Below, one piece after another: positions 1-6,740 of a DNA stretch of 9,030 nucleotides. The stretch spans positions 1 through 9,030 of the forward strand of contig JAKSRN010000066.1 in assembly GCA_024403585.1 (NCBI GenBank). Direction: 5' to 3'. Numbering within the stretch: the stretch's first letter is position 1; every line of letters starts with the position of its first letter. The position numbers were made by a program, and so were the translations under genes. The notes under the pieces were generated by a model. The model was not told the DNA's origin, searched no databases, and saw only the letters and a program-made list of their open reading frames with translations. This stretch comes from Lachnospiraceae bacterium. Lineage in GTDB: Bacteria; Bacillota; Clostridia; Lachnospirales; Lachnospiraceae.

Positions 1-47
1 TTCAAAAAATAAACACAAATCAGTCGTATACTTATAGAGTCAACTTC

Positions 48-76
48 TTGACGGAACAAAGAAATGATGCTATATT
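48..76 (+). promoter_or_regulatory. Promoter of yebC (sigma-A type, extended -10)
   Basis: A TTGACG -35 box (48-53, five of six consensus bases) is followed by a 17-nt spacer and a TATATT -10 box (71-76). TGC directly precedes the -10, giving an extended -10 element. Transcription should begin near 83, leaving a leader of about 49 nt. Bases 1-47 upstream are A/T-rich with no recognisable gene end. The start site is inferred from spacing only. Confidence 0.75.
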
Positions 77-100
77 TTTAAATGCTGAAAAAATATTTAA

Positions 101-124
101 ATATAGTTGCTATATATGAGGAGG
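101..124 (+). promoter_or_regulatory. Ribosome binding site of yebC with small hairpin just upstream
   Basis: GAGGAGG at 118-124 lies 7 nt before the ATG at 132, a strong Shine-Dalgarno that fixes this start. Just upstream, ATATAG (101-106) and CTATAT (110-115) can form a 6-bp A/U-rich hairpin with a TTG loop. The hairpin leaves the ribosome site free, so it is probably neutral or mildly stabilising. The ribosome site is secure; a role for the hairpin is speculation. Confidence 0.7.
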
Positions 125-131
125 AAAACCA

Positions 132-860
132 ATGTCAGGACATTCAAAGTTTGCGAATATCAAACATAAAAAAGAGAAAAACGACGCTAAAAAGGGTAAA
201 ATCTTTACCATTATCGGTCGTGAGATCGTAATCGCTGTTAAAGAGGGTGGTCCTGATCCTAACAATAACAGCAAACTTCGTGATGTAATCGCTAAAGCTA
301 AAGCAAACAACATGCCTAACGATACAATTGATCGTGGTATCAAAAAAGCTGCAGGTGATTCAAACGCTGATAACTATGAGAGAATCACATATGAAGGATA
401 CGGACCTAACGGTATCGCTATTATTGTTGAGACTCTTACAGATAATAAAAACAGAACAGCTGCTGATGTAAGAAGTGCCTTCACAAAAGGACAGGGTAAT
501 GTAGGAACACCTGGATGTGTATCCTTTATGTTCGATAAAAAAGGCCAGATCATCGTTGACAAAGAAGAGTGCGAGATGGAAGCCGATGATCTTATGATGA
601 TCGCTCTGGATGCAGGTGCTGAGGATTTCGCTGAGGAAGATGATTACTTTGAGATCATCACTGATCCGGATGAGTTTTCTACAGTACGTGAGGCTCTTGA
701 GAAAGAGGGAATCGCAATGGCTGAGGCAGATGTTACAATGATCCCACAGACATATGTAGCTCTTACTGATGAGACAGCTATGAAGAACCTTCAGAGAACT
801 CTGGATCTTCTTGACGAGTCTGATGATGTACAGAACGTTTACACCAACCTGGATGAATAA
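132..860 (+). CDS. yebC: YebC/PmpR/TACO1-family protein (transcriptional regulator or translation factor)
   Basis: This is a full-length YebC-family protein of 242 residues, the usual size. The family N-terminal signature is clear as SGHSKFANIKHKK (residues 2-14), with F7 where many members have W, followed by KGKIF and an acidic/Pro-rich EGGPDPNNN segment. The central hallmark YEGYGPNG (88-94) and the TDNKNRT...GNVGTPG region (103-128) follow. The C-terminal part is strongly acidic, as in the family. Members were long annotated as DNA-binding regulators. More recent work on bacterial YebC and mitochondrial TACO1 supports a ribosome-associated role that eases translation of proline-rich stretches; which role applies here cannot be told from sequence. 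The gene has its own promoter and terminator, so it appears monocistronic. Codon use is strongly biased (GAG for Glu, few rare codons), like nfnAB and unlike ftsK, suggesting high expression. Confidence 0.96.
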   Translation: MSGHSKFANIKHKKEKNDAKKGKIFTIIGREIVIAVKEGGPDPNNNSKLRDVIAKAKANNMPNDTIDRGIKKAAGDSNADNYERITYEGYGPNGIAIIVETLTDNKNRTAADVRSAFTKGQGNVGTPGCVSFMFDKKGQIIVDKEECEMEADDLMMIALDAGAEDFAEEDDYFEIITDPDEFSTVREALEKEGIAMAEADVTMIPQTYVALTDETAMKNLQRTLDLLDESDDVQNVYTNLDE

Positions 861-874
861 TTGAATCAAGAGGG

Positions 875-911
875 GGACAGCACTTTTCATAAGAGAAGTA
901 CTGTCCTTTTT
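875..911 (+). terminator. Intrinsic terminator after yebC
   Basis: GGACAGCACTT (875-885) pairs with AAGTACTGTCC (896-906): eleven positions with one C/A mismatch around a 10-nt loop, followed by TTTTT (907-911). It lies 15 nt after the yebC stop and separates that gene from the next unit. Confidence 0.9.
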
Positions 912-925
912 AATATAAATCATAT

Positions 926-954
926 TTGTATAAACGGTTTTTCTATGCTATAAT
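926..954 (+). promoter_or_regulatory. Promoter of the uppP-ftsK unit (extended -10)
   Basis: A perfect TATAAT -10 (949-954) is preceded by TGC, giving an extended -10. The -35 at the ideal 17-nt spacing is weak (TTGTAT, 926-931), which the TG element would offset. Transcription should start near 961, giving a leader of about 96 nt before the uppP-like gene. The perfect -10 makes this a convincing call; the -35 is approximate. Confidence 0.72.
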
Positions 955-987
955 AGGCAATTGTAAAAGTATCTTTTTATGTCATTT

Positions 988-1021
988 GTCCCGGATTGGG
1001 GACTCGGTTGGGGAGCCGGAC
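988..1021 (+). other. Structured leader element with 12-nt tandem repeat
   Basis: In the predicted leader, TTGGGGACTCGG (996-1007) is followed directly by TTGGGGAGCCGG (1008-1019), two copies matching at 10 of 12 bases. The upstream arm GTCCCGG (988-994) can pair in two exclusive ways: GTCCC with GGGAC (999-1003), or GTCC/GG with CCGGAC (1016-1021) around a bulged C. The block is G/C-rich within an A/T-rich intergenic region. It has no T-tract after it, so it is not an ordinary terminator. I do not recognise it as a known riboswitch or T-box. A regulatory role is inference. Confidence 0.45.
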
Positions 1022-1032
1022 ATAATAATAGC

Positions 1033-1053
1033 AGGTAAAAAGGGGTTTTACTT
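1033..1053 (+). promoter_or_regulatory. Ribosome binding site of the uppP-like gene, in a hairpin loop
   Basis: The only plausible Shine-Dalgarno is AGGGG (1041-1045), 11 nt before the ATG at 1057. It lies in the loop of an inverted repeat: GTAAAA (1035-1040) pairs with TTTTAC (1046-1051), extended by a G/U and an A/T pair to 1033 and 1053. The stem is A/U-rich and so weak. It would present the ribosome site in a 5-nt loop, or modestly limit access. The repeat is directly visible; the effect is inferred. Confidence 0.55.
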
Positions 1054-1056
1054 AAT

Positions 1057-1926
1057 ATGGCTGTATGGCAGGCAATTGTGCTGGGACTGATCCAGGGAGT
1101 GATCGGTTTTCTGCCCGTCAGCAGTTCAGGTCATCTGAATCTGGTGAGCAGTTTCCTGAATATTCAGGACAGCGTTTCATATACGGTACTCGTTTTTTTA
1201 CACCTGGGAATGCTCCTGGGCGTATTTTATGCGTTTAAACAAGACATATCACGCGTCTTTGTAGGCTTTTTCGGTATCTTTCGTCAGCTTCTTGGCAATG
1301 TTGTAGAATGGCAGAAGGGCTGGAAAAATCCTGAAGATGTACATTATAAAAAGAATATTAATTCCAATTATGCTAGATTTTCTGTTCTGATCTCTGTATC
1401 GCTGTCAATTACATTGGTCACTGCAATGATCGTAAGAATCCTTTGTTCATCCATCTCATCGAATCTGTTAATGAATGGAGTGGGATTCTTGTTTACGGCT
1501 TTGCTTCTTCTGGTTTGTTCTTTCACACCCAAATCTATGAAAGGTCCGAAAGATGCGAAGGTTAGTGATGCGATCGTGATCGGTCTGTTTCAGGGGCTGG
1601 CTGCATTTCCGGGAGTATCTCTCCTGGGGATGACAATTGCTGCCGGTTTTTTATGCGGTCTGACCAGAAAATTTAATCTGAAATATGCATATATCATGAC
1701 GATCCCGGTTGTACTGGGAGGGACTTTATTTGAAATCGGTGCGCTTCTTGCGGGTGGCGAACCTTTTCCGATAGTTCCATGTCTGATCAGTATTCTGGTT
1801 GCTTCTGTTATCGGAATCCTTCTGATCAGAAAAGTCATTAATATTATAACCATCAATACCTGCAGGATCTTTGCAGGCTACAGTATTCTGATCGGCATGA
1901 TCTGTATTATGCTGTATCTGCTGTAA
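1057..1926 (+). CDS. uppP: UppP/BacA-like undecaprenyl-diphosphatase family membrane protein with altered catalytic motifs
   Basis: At 289 residues with many hydrophobic segments, this has the length and fold layout of UppP (BacA), the membrane enzyme that dephosphorylates undecaprenyl pyrophosphate to recycle the carrier lipid for peptidoglycan. The N-terminal motif is recognisable as QGVIGFLPVSSSGHL (residues 13-27) and the inverted-repeat counterpart as PGVSLLGMTIAAG (185-197). Key positions differ from the family. The usual (E/Q)xxxE is Q13...G17, so the second, metal-associated Glu is Gly. The usual SRSG is S188-L189-L190-G191, so the catalytic Arg is Leu. The Ser cluster (22-24) and H26 are retained. 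The frame is intact, so this is not an obvious pseudogene. It may be a divergent subfamily or an inactive paralogue with a lipid-handling role. It heads the operon, 26 bp before ftsK. Family membership is secure; phosphatase activity is doubtful. Confidence 0.85.
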   Translation: MAVWQAIVLGLIQGVIGFLPVSSSGHLNLVSSFLNIQDSVSYTVLVFLHLGMLLGVFYAFKQDISRVFVGFFGIFRQLLGNVVEWQKGWKNPEDVHYKKNINSNYARFSVLISVSLSITLVTAMIVRILCSSISSNLLMNGVGFLFTALLLLVCSFTPKSMKGPKDAKVSDAIVIGLFQGLAAFPGVSLLGMTIAAGFLCGLTRKFNLKYAYIMTIPVVLGGTLFEIGALLAGGEPFPIVPCLISILVASVIGILLIRKVINIITINTCRIFAGYSILIGMICIMLYLL

Positions 1927-1952
1927 GATGGACGATAAGGAGAGATTATAGA

Positions 1953-4928
1953 ATGGCACATAAAGGAACATCTTCTTCTGTAAGAAATGCTTCCAAAAAA
2001 CCAACTCAGAAAAACAAACCTAAAACAACCAAAAAGGCCGCTGCCAATGCAACAGCAGCAAAGAAGAAAAAATCTTCAGCTTCTTCCGGCACTACCAGAA
2101 GGAAAAGCTCTTCTTTGACAAAGACGGCCTCTAAACCAAGAACAGCTTCCAGAACAACTACAGCTTCCAGAAGAAAGACACCTGCAAAACCTGTCAGGGA
2201 ACCCATGAATCCCAAGGTAAAATCAGATATCTTTCTTACAGGATGCCTCCTGTTTACAGTACTCCTGTTATTAAGTAATTTTGGAATCTGTGGAAAAGTG
2301 GGTGAATTATTTGCTTCCTTTTTCTTTGGCCTGTTTGGAGCAATGGAATTTATTTTTCCGGTTCTGTTTTTTGTTTTTACTCTATTTTGCGTTGCCAATA
2401 AAAGTTCTAACAGAAAAACAGAGATGATTGTTTGCTTTTTCCTCTGCTTTGTATTTATCTGTTCTTTTGTACAGATGATCACAAACGGATATCAGCCAAC
2501 AGCAAAAATCCTGGATTTTTACTCTGCCAGTTCTTTTGATCGAAGTGGTGGAGGCTTATTTGGTGGTATTGTTGTATTTGGTGTCGGTAAGGCATTTGGC
2601 AAAGTCGGCTGTTATATTGTTTCCTTGTTTGGCATTATTATCACTTTGTGTCTGGCAACTCAGCGACCGCTTGTCAGTGAAGCAGCTTTAAAAGGTATGC
2701 TTGCTAAGCAAAAAATTTCAAAGATGCGTGACAGATCTCTTCGAAAGAAGAATATGCTGGATGAATTCGATGATGAAGGCGATGAGGATGTGGAAGACTA
2801 TACAGATAGCTACGATGAAGAAGAGGAAGAAGAGATTCGTCCGATCCGTCGTTCCGGTATAAAGGGTCCATCCTTTAAAAAAACTGAAAGAAAGGCCAAA
2901 GCCAGAAATCAGAGGAAACCTAAACCTGCATCCAATAATGTAATGGAGCTGGAAGGATCCAGGGTTACAATCGGAGAACAGCAGAGTATTAACGATAACA
3001 TGTTCTTCGATACAGACTTTATGAAACCTGTGAAACCTTCTTTTGATACTTCCTATATAAATCCGATTGAAGGACAATTGGAAAAAAGACTGGAAGAGAT
3101 CAATATTTCTTCCAATATTGATCCGGTATTCAATACCGTGGATCCTGAAATCTTTGTGGATCCTGATCCTGTATTCAATGCCGGGGTTTCCGGTAAGAAT
3201 AATATAGAAGAAGAGCCTTTCCCGGAATCCATCGATTCTGTTATGACTATTAATGCAAGTGAAGGTGCAGGATCCCTTGAAAAAGTTCAGGTGGAAGATA
3301 CTTACAATCCATATGATCAGTTAATTGATGTTCCTTCTGAAGAAAACAGTGGTAAACAAAAGAAGAAAAAGACACGTTCTGATGCAGCAGAGCTGGCTAT
3401 GGATGTGGAACAGATCACGGAAGCGATTGAAGAGAAGGCACAGATTGTGGAAGAGATTCCTTATCAGCTGCCGCCTCTGACACTTTTGAAAAAAGGTCTT
3501 GGTATCCCTAGAGGGGATTCTACCAAATACCTGAAAGAAACAGCAGCAACGCTGGAACAGGTGCTCCGTGATTTTGGTGTCAATGTTCAGGTGACCGATG
3601 TCAGCTGCGGACCATCCGTAACCAGATATGAGCTGAAGCCGGAACAGGGTGTCAAGGTCAGCAGGATTGTAAATCTGGCAGATGACATCAAACTGAATCT
3701 GGCAGCATCTAATATTCGAATTGAAGCTCCGATTCCAGGCAAAGCAGCTGTAGGAATCGAGGTTCCAAATAAAACTGTAGCTCCTGTATTTTTAAGAGAT
3801 CTTCTTGAAAGTACGGAATTTGCAAGCCATCCTTCCAAGATCGCTTTTGCGGTTGGTAAGGATATTGCAGGTAAAACCGTTGTAACCGATATCGCAAGAA
3901 TGCCGCATCTTCTGATCGCTGGTGCTACCGGTTCCGGAAAATCTGTTTGCATTAATACTCTGATCATGAGTATACTATATAAAGCCTCACCTGATGAAGT
4001 GAAGCTTTTGATGATCGACCCGAAAGTGGTTGAGCTTTCTGTATACAACGGAATTCCGCATCTGGCTATTCCGGTTGTAACAGATCCTAAAAAGGCGGCC
4101 GGAGCACTTAACTGGGCTGTTGCTGAAATGTCTGACCGCTATAATAAATTTGCTGAATACGGCGTTCGAGATGTGGCTGGCTATAATTCCAAAGTAGATG
4201 GTCTTGTGGATATACCGGAAGAACAGAAACCGAAGAAGATGCCACAGATCGTTATCGTTGTAGATGAGCTTGCAGATCTGATGATGGTAGCGCCTGGTGA
4301 AGTGGAGGATGCAATCTGCCGACTGGCTCAGCTGGCCCGTGCTGCAGGTATCCACCTGATCATTGCTACACAGCGACCTTCTGTTAATGTCGTTACAGGT
4401 CTGATCAAAGCAAATATGCCATCCCGAATCGCACTCTCTGTTGCATCCGGTGTGGATTCAAGAACCATTCTTGATATGAATGGAGCCGAGAAGCTTCTTG
4501 GCCATGGTGATATGCTGTTTTATCCTCAGGGATATACAAAACCTGCCCGTGTACAGGGAGGTTTCGTATCAGATGACGAAATATCTGAAGTGGTTCGTTA
4601 TCTTACTGAATCTCATGGAGAGGTACAGTATGATGCTTCTATTGAAGCAAAGATCAACAGTTCTTCCGGTGTCGGCTCTTCTTCTAAAGGAAGCGGATCG
4701 GATCAGGATGATCTGTTTATTGACGCTGCTAAGGTTATCATTGATAAAGATAAGGCATCCATCGGAATGCTGCAGCGCCAGTTTAAAATAGGCTTTAACC
4801 GTGCTGCAAGGATCATGGATCAGTTATGCGATGCCGGTGTTGTCGGGGCTGAAGAGGGGACAAAGCCTCGTAAGGTACTAATGTCAAAAGAACAGTTTGA
4901 AAATTATTTGGAGGACGGCCGATTATGA
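1953..4928 (+). CDS. ftsK: FtsK/SpoIIIE-family septal DNA translocase
   Basis: This 991-residue protein is a membrane-anchored hexameric ATPase that pumps chromosomal DNA through the closing septum in division or sporulation. Residues 1-90 form a highly basic, Ala/Ser/Thr-rich tail with 27 Lys/Arg and one Glu. About four membrane segments follow (near 92-112, 120-148, 157-176, 200-235). A long linker (about 240-500) contains an acidic patch (270-294, 18 of 25 Asp/Glu). The motor begins near 505: Walker A GATGSGKS (657-664), Walker B ending in VVDE (769-772), and ATQRPS (805-810). A winged-helix gamma domain (about 920-990), which reads polar DNA motifs in the family, ends the protein. The motor is complete; the extra length over the ~790-residue SpoIIIE of Bacillus lies in tail and linker. 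AGGAG (1938-1942) lies 10 nt before the start. FtsK and SpoIIIE cannot be told apart here. Confidence 0.96.
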   Translation: MAHKGTSSSVRNASKKPTQKNKPKTTKKAAANATAAKKKKSSASSGTTRRKSSSLTKTASKPRTASRTTTASRRKTPAKPVREPMNPKVKSDIFLTGCLLFTVLLLLSNFGICGKVGELFASFFFGLFGAMEFIFPVLFFVFTLFCVANKSSNRKTEMIVCFFLCFVFICSFVQMITNGYQPTAKILDFYSASSFDRSGGGLFGGIVVFGVGKAFGKVGCYIVSLFGIIITLCLATQRPLVSEAALKGMLAKQKISKMRDRSLRKKNMLDEFDDEGDEDVEDYTDSYDEEEEEEIRPIRRSGIKGPSFKKTERKAKARNQRKPKPASNNVMELEGSRVTIGEQQSINDNMFFDTDFMKPVKPSFDTSYINPIEGQLEKRLEEINISSNIDPVFNTVDPEIFVDPDPVFNAGVSGKNNIEEEPFPESIDSVMTINASEGAGSLEKVQVEDTYNPYDQLIDVPSEENSGKQKKKKTRSDAAELAMDVEQITEAIEEKAQIVEEIPYQLPPLTLLKKGLGIPRGDSTKYLKETAATLEQVLRDFGVNVQVTDVSCGPSVTRYELKPEQGVKVSRIVNLADDIKLNLAASNIRIEAPIPGKAAVGIEVPNKTVAPVFLRDLLESTEFASHPSKIAFAVGKDIAGKTVVTDIARMPHLLIAGATGSGKSVCINTLIMSILYKASPDEVKLLMIDPKVVELSVYNGIPHLAIPVVTDPKKAAGALNWAVAEMSDRYNKFAEYGVRDVAGYNSKVDGLVDIPEEQKPKKMPQIVIVVDELADLMMVAPGEVEDAICRLAQLARAAGIHLIIATQRPSVNVVTGLIKANMPSRIALSVASGVDSRTILDMNGAEKLLGHGDMLFYPQGYTKPARVQGGFVSDDEISEVVRYLTESHGEVQYDASIEAKINSSSGVGSSSKGSGSDQDDLFIDAAKVIIDKDKASIGMLQRQFKIGFNRAARIMDQLCDAGVVGAEEGTKPRKVLMSKEQFENYLEDGRL

Positions 4929-6529
4929 AAAAATGTTCGAATTGCGGAGCTTCACTGCCGGATGATGAGTTATTCTGTCCGCGCTGTGGGGAGGAAGTTC
5001 AGCTGGTTCCTATTTTTGAGACTGTTGAGTCCAGTATAAAGGAACAACAGAGGATTCTCGAAGAGAAAGAACGTGAAAAACAGGCTATATTGGCTATGGA
5101 AGAAGAAGAGCGGGAAAACAAGAAGAAAAAACGTAATACTGTAATGATCTCGGTAGGTGTTGTTGCGTTTGTTCTGATCGCATTGATCGGAGGTTCATTC
5201 CTTCTTCGTACTTCTCGTAAGAGTGCATTCAACAGTAAGTATACGAAGGCTGTAGAAGCCTATAATGCTGCTGATTATGATTCCTCACTGGAGCTTATCA
5301 CTCTTGCTCTTGAAAAAGATCCTGGAAATCTGGAAGGAAAAATCCTGATGGCAGATATCTATGCTGCACAGGGAAAAACGGATGTGTCTTCTGCACTTTA
5401 TCTGGAAGTAATCGATGAGAATCCTGATAGTGAATCTGCTTACAGAAAACTGATCGGTATGTATGAAGTTCTCGGTCAGGGAAAAAACATTCATTCACTT
5501 CTCAACAATTGTACATCACAGGAAATCCTTGATAAATTTGCTGATTACATTGTTGAAGCACCATCATTATCCGTTAATGCAGGAACCTATGATGTGATCA
5601 AAGAGCTTGAACTGGCAAGTCCTGCCGGAAATCAGATCCGATATACATTAGATGGATCAGAACCATCTCTTCTTAGTTTATTGTATAATGATAAAATTGT
5701 GCTGAATGGTGGTAAAACCAAGGTACGAGCTGCTTGTTTCAATAATAAGGGAATTCCAAGTGAGATCATTGAGGCTGAATATGAGATCAAAGTTGAATCT
5801 GTAGATTCTCCGGTTATCTTCCCACGCGGAACAAGCTTTACTTACAACGATGGTAAAACACATAAATTTACGATCATTGTACCAAGAGGTATGAAAGCAT
5901 TGTATGCATATGACTCCATGCCAACAGCAGAGAGTCCTGTTTACAAAGAACCTGTTGATATGCTGGAAGGCAATCATTCCTTCTATGCAATTCTGATCAA
6001 CAAAAAAACCGGCGGAGTAAGCTCTCCAACTTCTATTACTTATTCTTATGGAGAAACAAATGTTCAGGACAATATCAGTATCGTACAGGATGCAGACGGT
6101 AACCTGAATGCTTCTTACTCAGACGGTTCTGATTATACTCCACCGGCACAGGAGTATTATGAGCCATCTTATGATGACACACCATCTGATAATGGTGGCG
6201 GCGGTGGTGGCTGGACACCTGATCCGGGCCCTGCTCCTAACCCACCTGGTGGCGGTGGTGGCGGCGGAAACGTCACACCTGATCCTGGTCCTAACCCACC
6301 TGGCGGCGGTGGTGGCGGAGAAGTCACACCTGATCCAGGCGATGGAGGCGGCGGTGGCGGAGAAGTCACACCTGATCCAGGCGACGGAGGCGGCGGTGGC
6401 GGAGAAGTCACACCTGATCCAGGTGATGGAGGCGGTGGCGGAGAAGTCACACCTGACCCAGGCGATGGAGGCGGTGGCGGAGAAGTAACTCCTGATCCGG
6501 AACCGGTTGCTGAAATGAATGAAGCATAA
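4925..6529 (+). CDS. Single-pass membrane protein: zinc ribbon, coiled coil, TPR-like, two beta-sandwich-like domains, Gly/Pro repeat tail
   Basis: I do not recognise a named gene. The 534 residues divide clearly. An N-terminal zinc ribbon has CSNC (4-7) and CPRC (18-21). A charged, probably coiled-coil segment (35-70) ends in KKKKR, and one membrane helix follows (about 73-94); the positive charge before it suggests the N-terminus is inside and the rest outside. Residues 103-185 look like two TPR units (AVEAYNAADYDSSLELITLALEKDP, then a similar helix pair). Two stretches, about 212-290 and 295-375, resemble the chitobiase/hexosaminidase C-terminal type of beta domain, the first with YTLDGSEP (240-247). 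The tail (423-520) is Gly/Pro/Asp repeats, without an LPxTG anchor. The ATGA overlap with ftsK and GGAGG (4910-4914) inside the ftsK end suggest translational coupling. Envelope sensing or scaffolding is possible but unproven. Confidence 0.88.
   Translation: MKKCSNCGASLPDDELFCPRCGEEVQLVPIFETVESSIKEQQRILEEKEREKQAILAMEEEERENKKKKRNTVMISVGVVAFVLIALIGGSFLLRTSRKSAFNSKYTKAVEAYNAADYDSSLELITLALEKDPGNLEGKILMADIYAAQGKTDVSSALYLEVIDENPDSESAYRKLIGMYEVLGQGKNIHSLLNNCTSQEILDKFADYIVEAPSLSVNAGTYDVIKELELASPAGNQIRYTLDGSEPSLLSLLYNDKIVLNGGKTKVRAACFNNKGIPSEIIEAEYEIKVESVDSPVIFPRGTSFTYNDGKTHKFTIIVPRGMKALYAYDSMPTAESPVYKEPVDMLEGNHSFYAILINKKTGGVSSPTSITYSYGETNVQDNISIVQDADGNLNASYSDGSDYTPPAQEYYEPSYDDTPSDNGGGGGGWTPDPGPAPNPPGGGGGGGNVTPDPGPNPPGGGGGGEVTPDPGDGGGGGGEVTPDPGDGGGGGGEVTPDPGDGGGGGEVTPDPGDGGGGGEVTPDPEPVAEMNEA
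6194..6500 (+). repeat. In-frame minisatellite encoding VTPDPGDG(n)E repeats
   Basis: Four near-identical units run 6323-6364 and 6365-6406 (42 nt each), then 6407-6445 and 6446-6484 (39 nt each), with a partial fifth from 6485. Looser relatives upstream (6194-6322) carry NPPGG variants. Each unit encodes VTPDPGD, five or six Gly, then Glu. The length difference is exactly one Gly codon, and the base differences between full units are third-position synonymous changes (GAT/GAC, GGC/GGT). The region is much more G/C-rich than its surroundings. Unit number probably varies between strains by slippage or recombination. Confidence 0.9.
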
Positions 6530-6553
6530 AAATATTGAATGAATATGCAGAAT

Positions 6554-6595
6554 ATACAGCGAAATCCATTATGGATTTCGCTGTATTGTTTTTTT
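6554..6595 (+). terminator. Intrinsic terminator closing the uppP-ftsK unit
   Basis: A perfect 15-bp stem, ATACAGCGAAATCCA (6554-6568) with its complement at 6572-6586, closes a TTA loop. It is followed after TG by seven T (6589-6595). It begins 24 nt after the stop of the repeat-tailed membrane protein and is a textbook strong rho-independent terminator. Confidence 0.96.
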
Positions 6596-6629
6596 ACTCA
6601 AACATTTTTGGGAATTTTACAGAAAACTA

Positions 6630-6658
6630 TTGGAAAAATGAGTACATTTGTGTAAAAT
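6630..6658 (+). promoter_or_regulatory. Probable promoter of nfnAB
   Basis: TTGGAA (6630-6635, four of six consensus bases) and TAAAAT (6653-6658, five of six) are separated by 17 nt, between the upstream terminator and nfnA. Transcription would start near 6665, giving a leader of about 75 nt. I found no convincing Rex-type palindrome over it, although a redox regulator would be plausible for this operon. Confidence 0.6.
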
Positions 6659-6665
6659 AGTAAAA

Positions 6666-6695
6666 AGCATGTCTGCGTCCTGAACGCTATATGCT
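6666..6695 (+). other. Hairpin at the 5' end of the nfnAB leader
   Basis: AGCAT (6666-6670) pairs with ATGCT (6691-6695), and inside it GCGT (6675-6678) pairs with ACGC (6684-6687) around a CCTGA loop, with a small internal loop between the two stems. It sits at or next to the predicted transcript 5' end, a position where stem-loops can protect mRNA. No T-tract follows, so it is not a terminator. It may also be chance. Confidence 0.35.
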
Positions 6696-6740
6696 AATGT
6701 GTGTACAGAGTAAATCATTAATAATTAAGGAGGAGGACAC

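Noticed and set aside
108..116. Second TGCTATAT copy resembling an extended -10 just before yebC
   Set aside because: No -35 at the right distance, and a start there would fall at the ribosome site; the 48-76 promoter is far better.
360..923. Minus-strand open frame of 187 residues opposite yebC
   Set aside because: Antisense to a conserved gene and running through its terminator; no recognisable motif.
6169..6450. Minus-strand open frame of 93 residues rich in PPPP and PGSG
   Set aside because: It is the complement of the Gly/Pro minisatellite in the coding gene; its composition follows from the repeat and it has no supporting ribosome site.
6108..6488. Alternative + frame open through the repeat, with HLIQA-type repeats
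   Set aside because: Repeat units are multiples of three, so all frames stay open; the zinc-ribbon protein frame explains the region.
6645..6665. Possible Rex or other redox-regulator operator near the nfnAB promoter
   Set aside because: Only a TTGTG half-site is seen, with no matching inverted half.
6688..6700. Second possible -10 (TATGCT/TAATGT) closer to nfnA
   Set aside because: Poor consensus match, no -35 at proper spacing, and it overlaps the leader hairpin.
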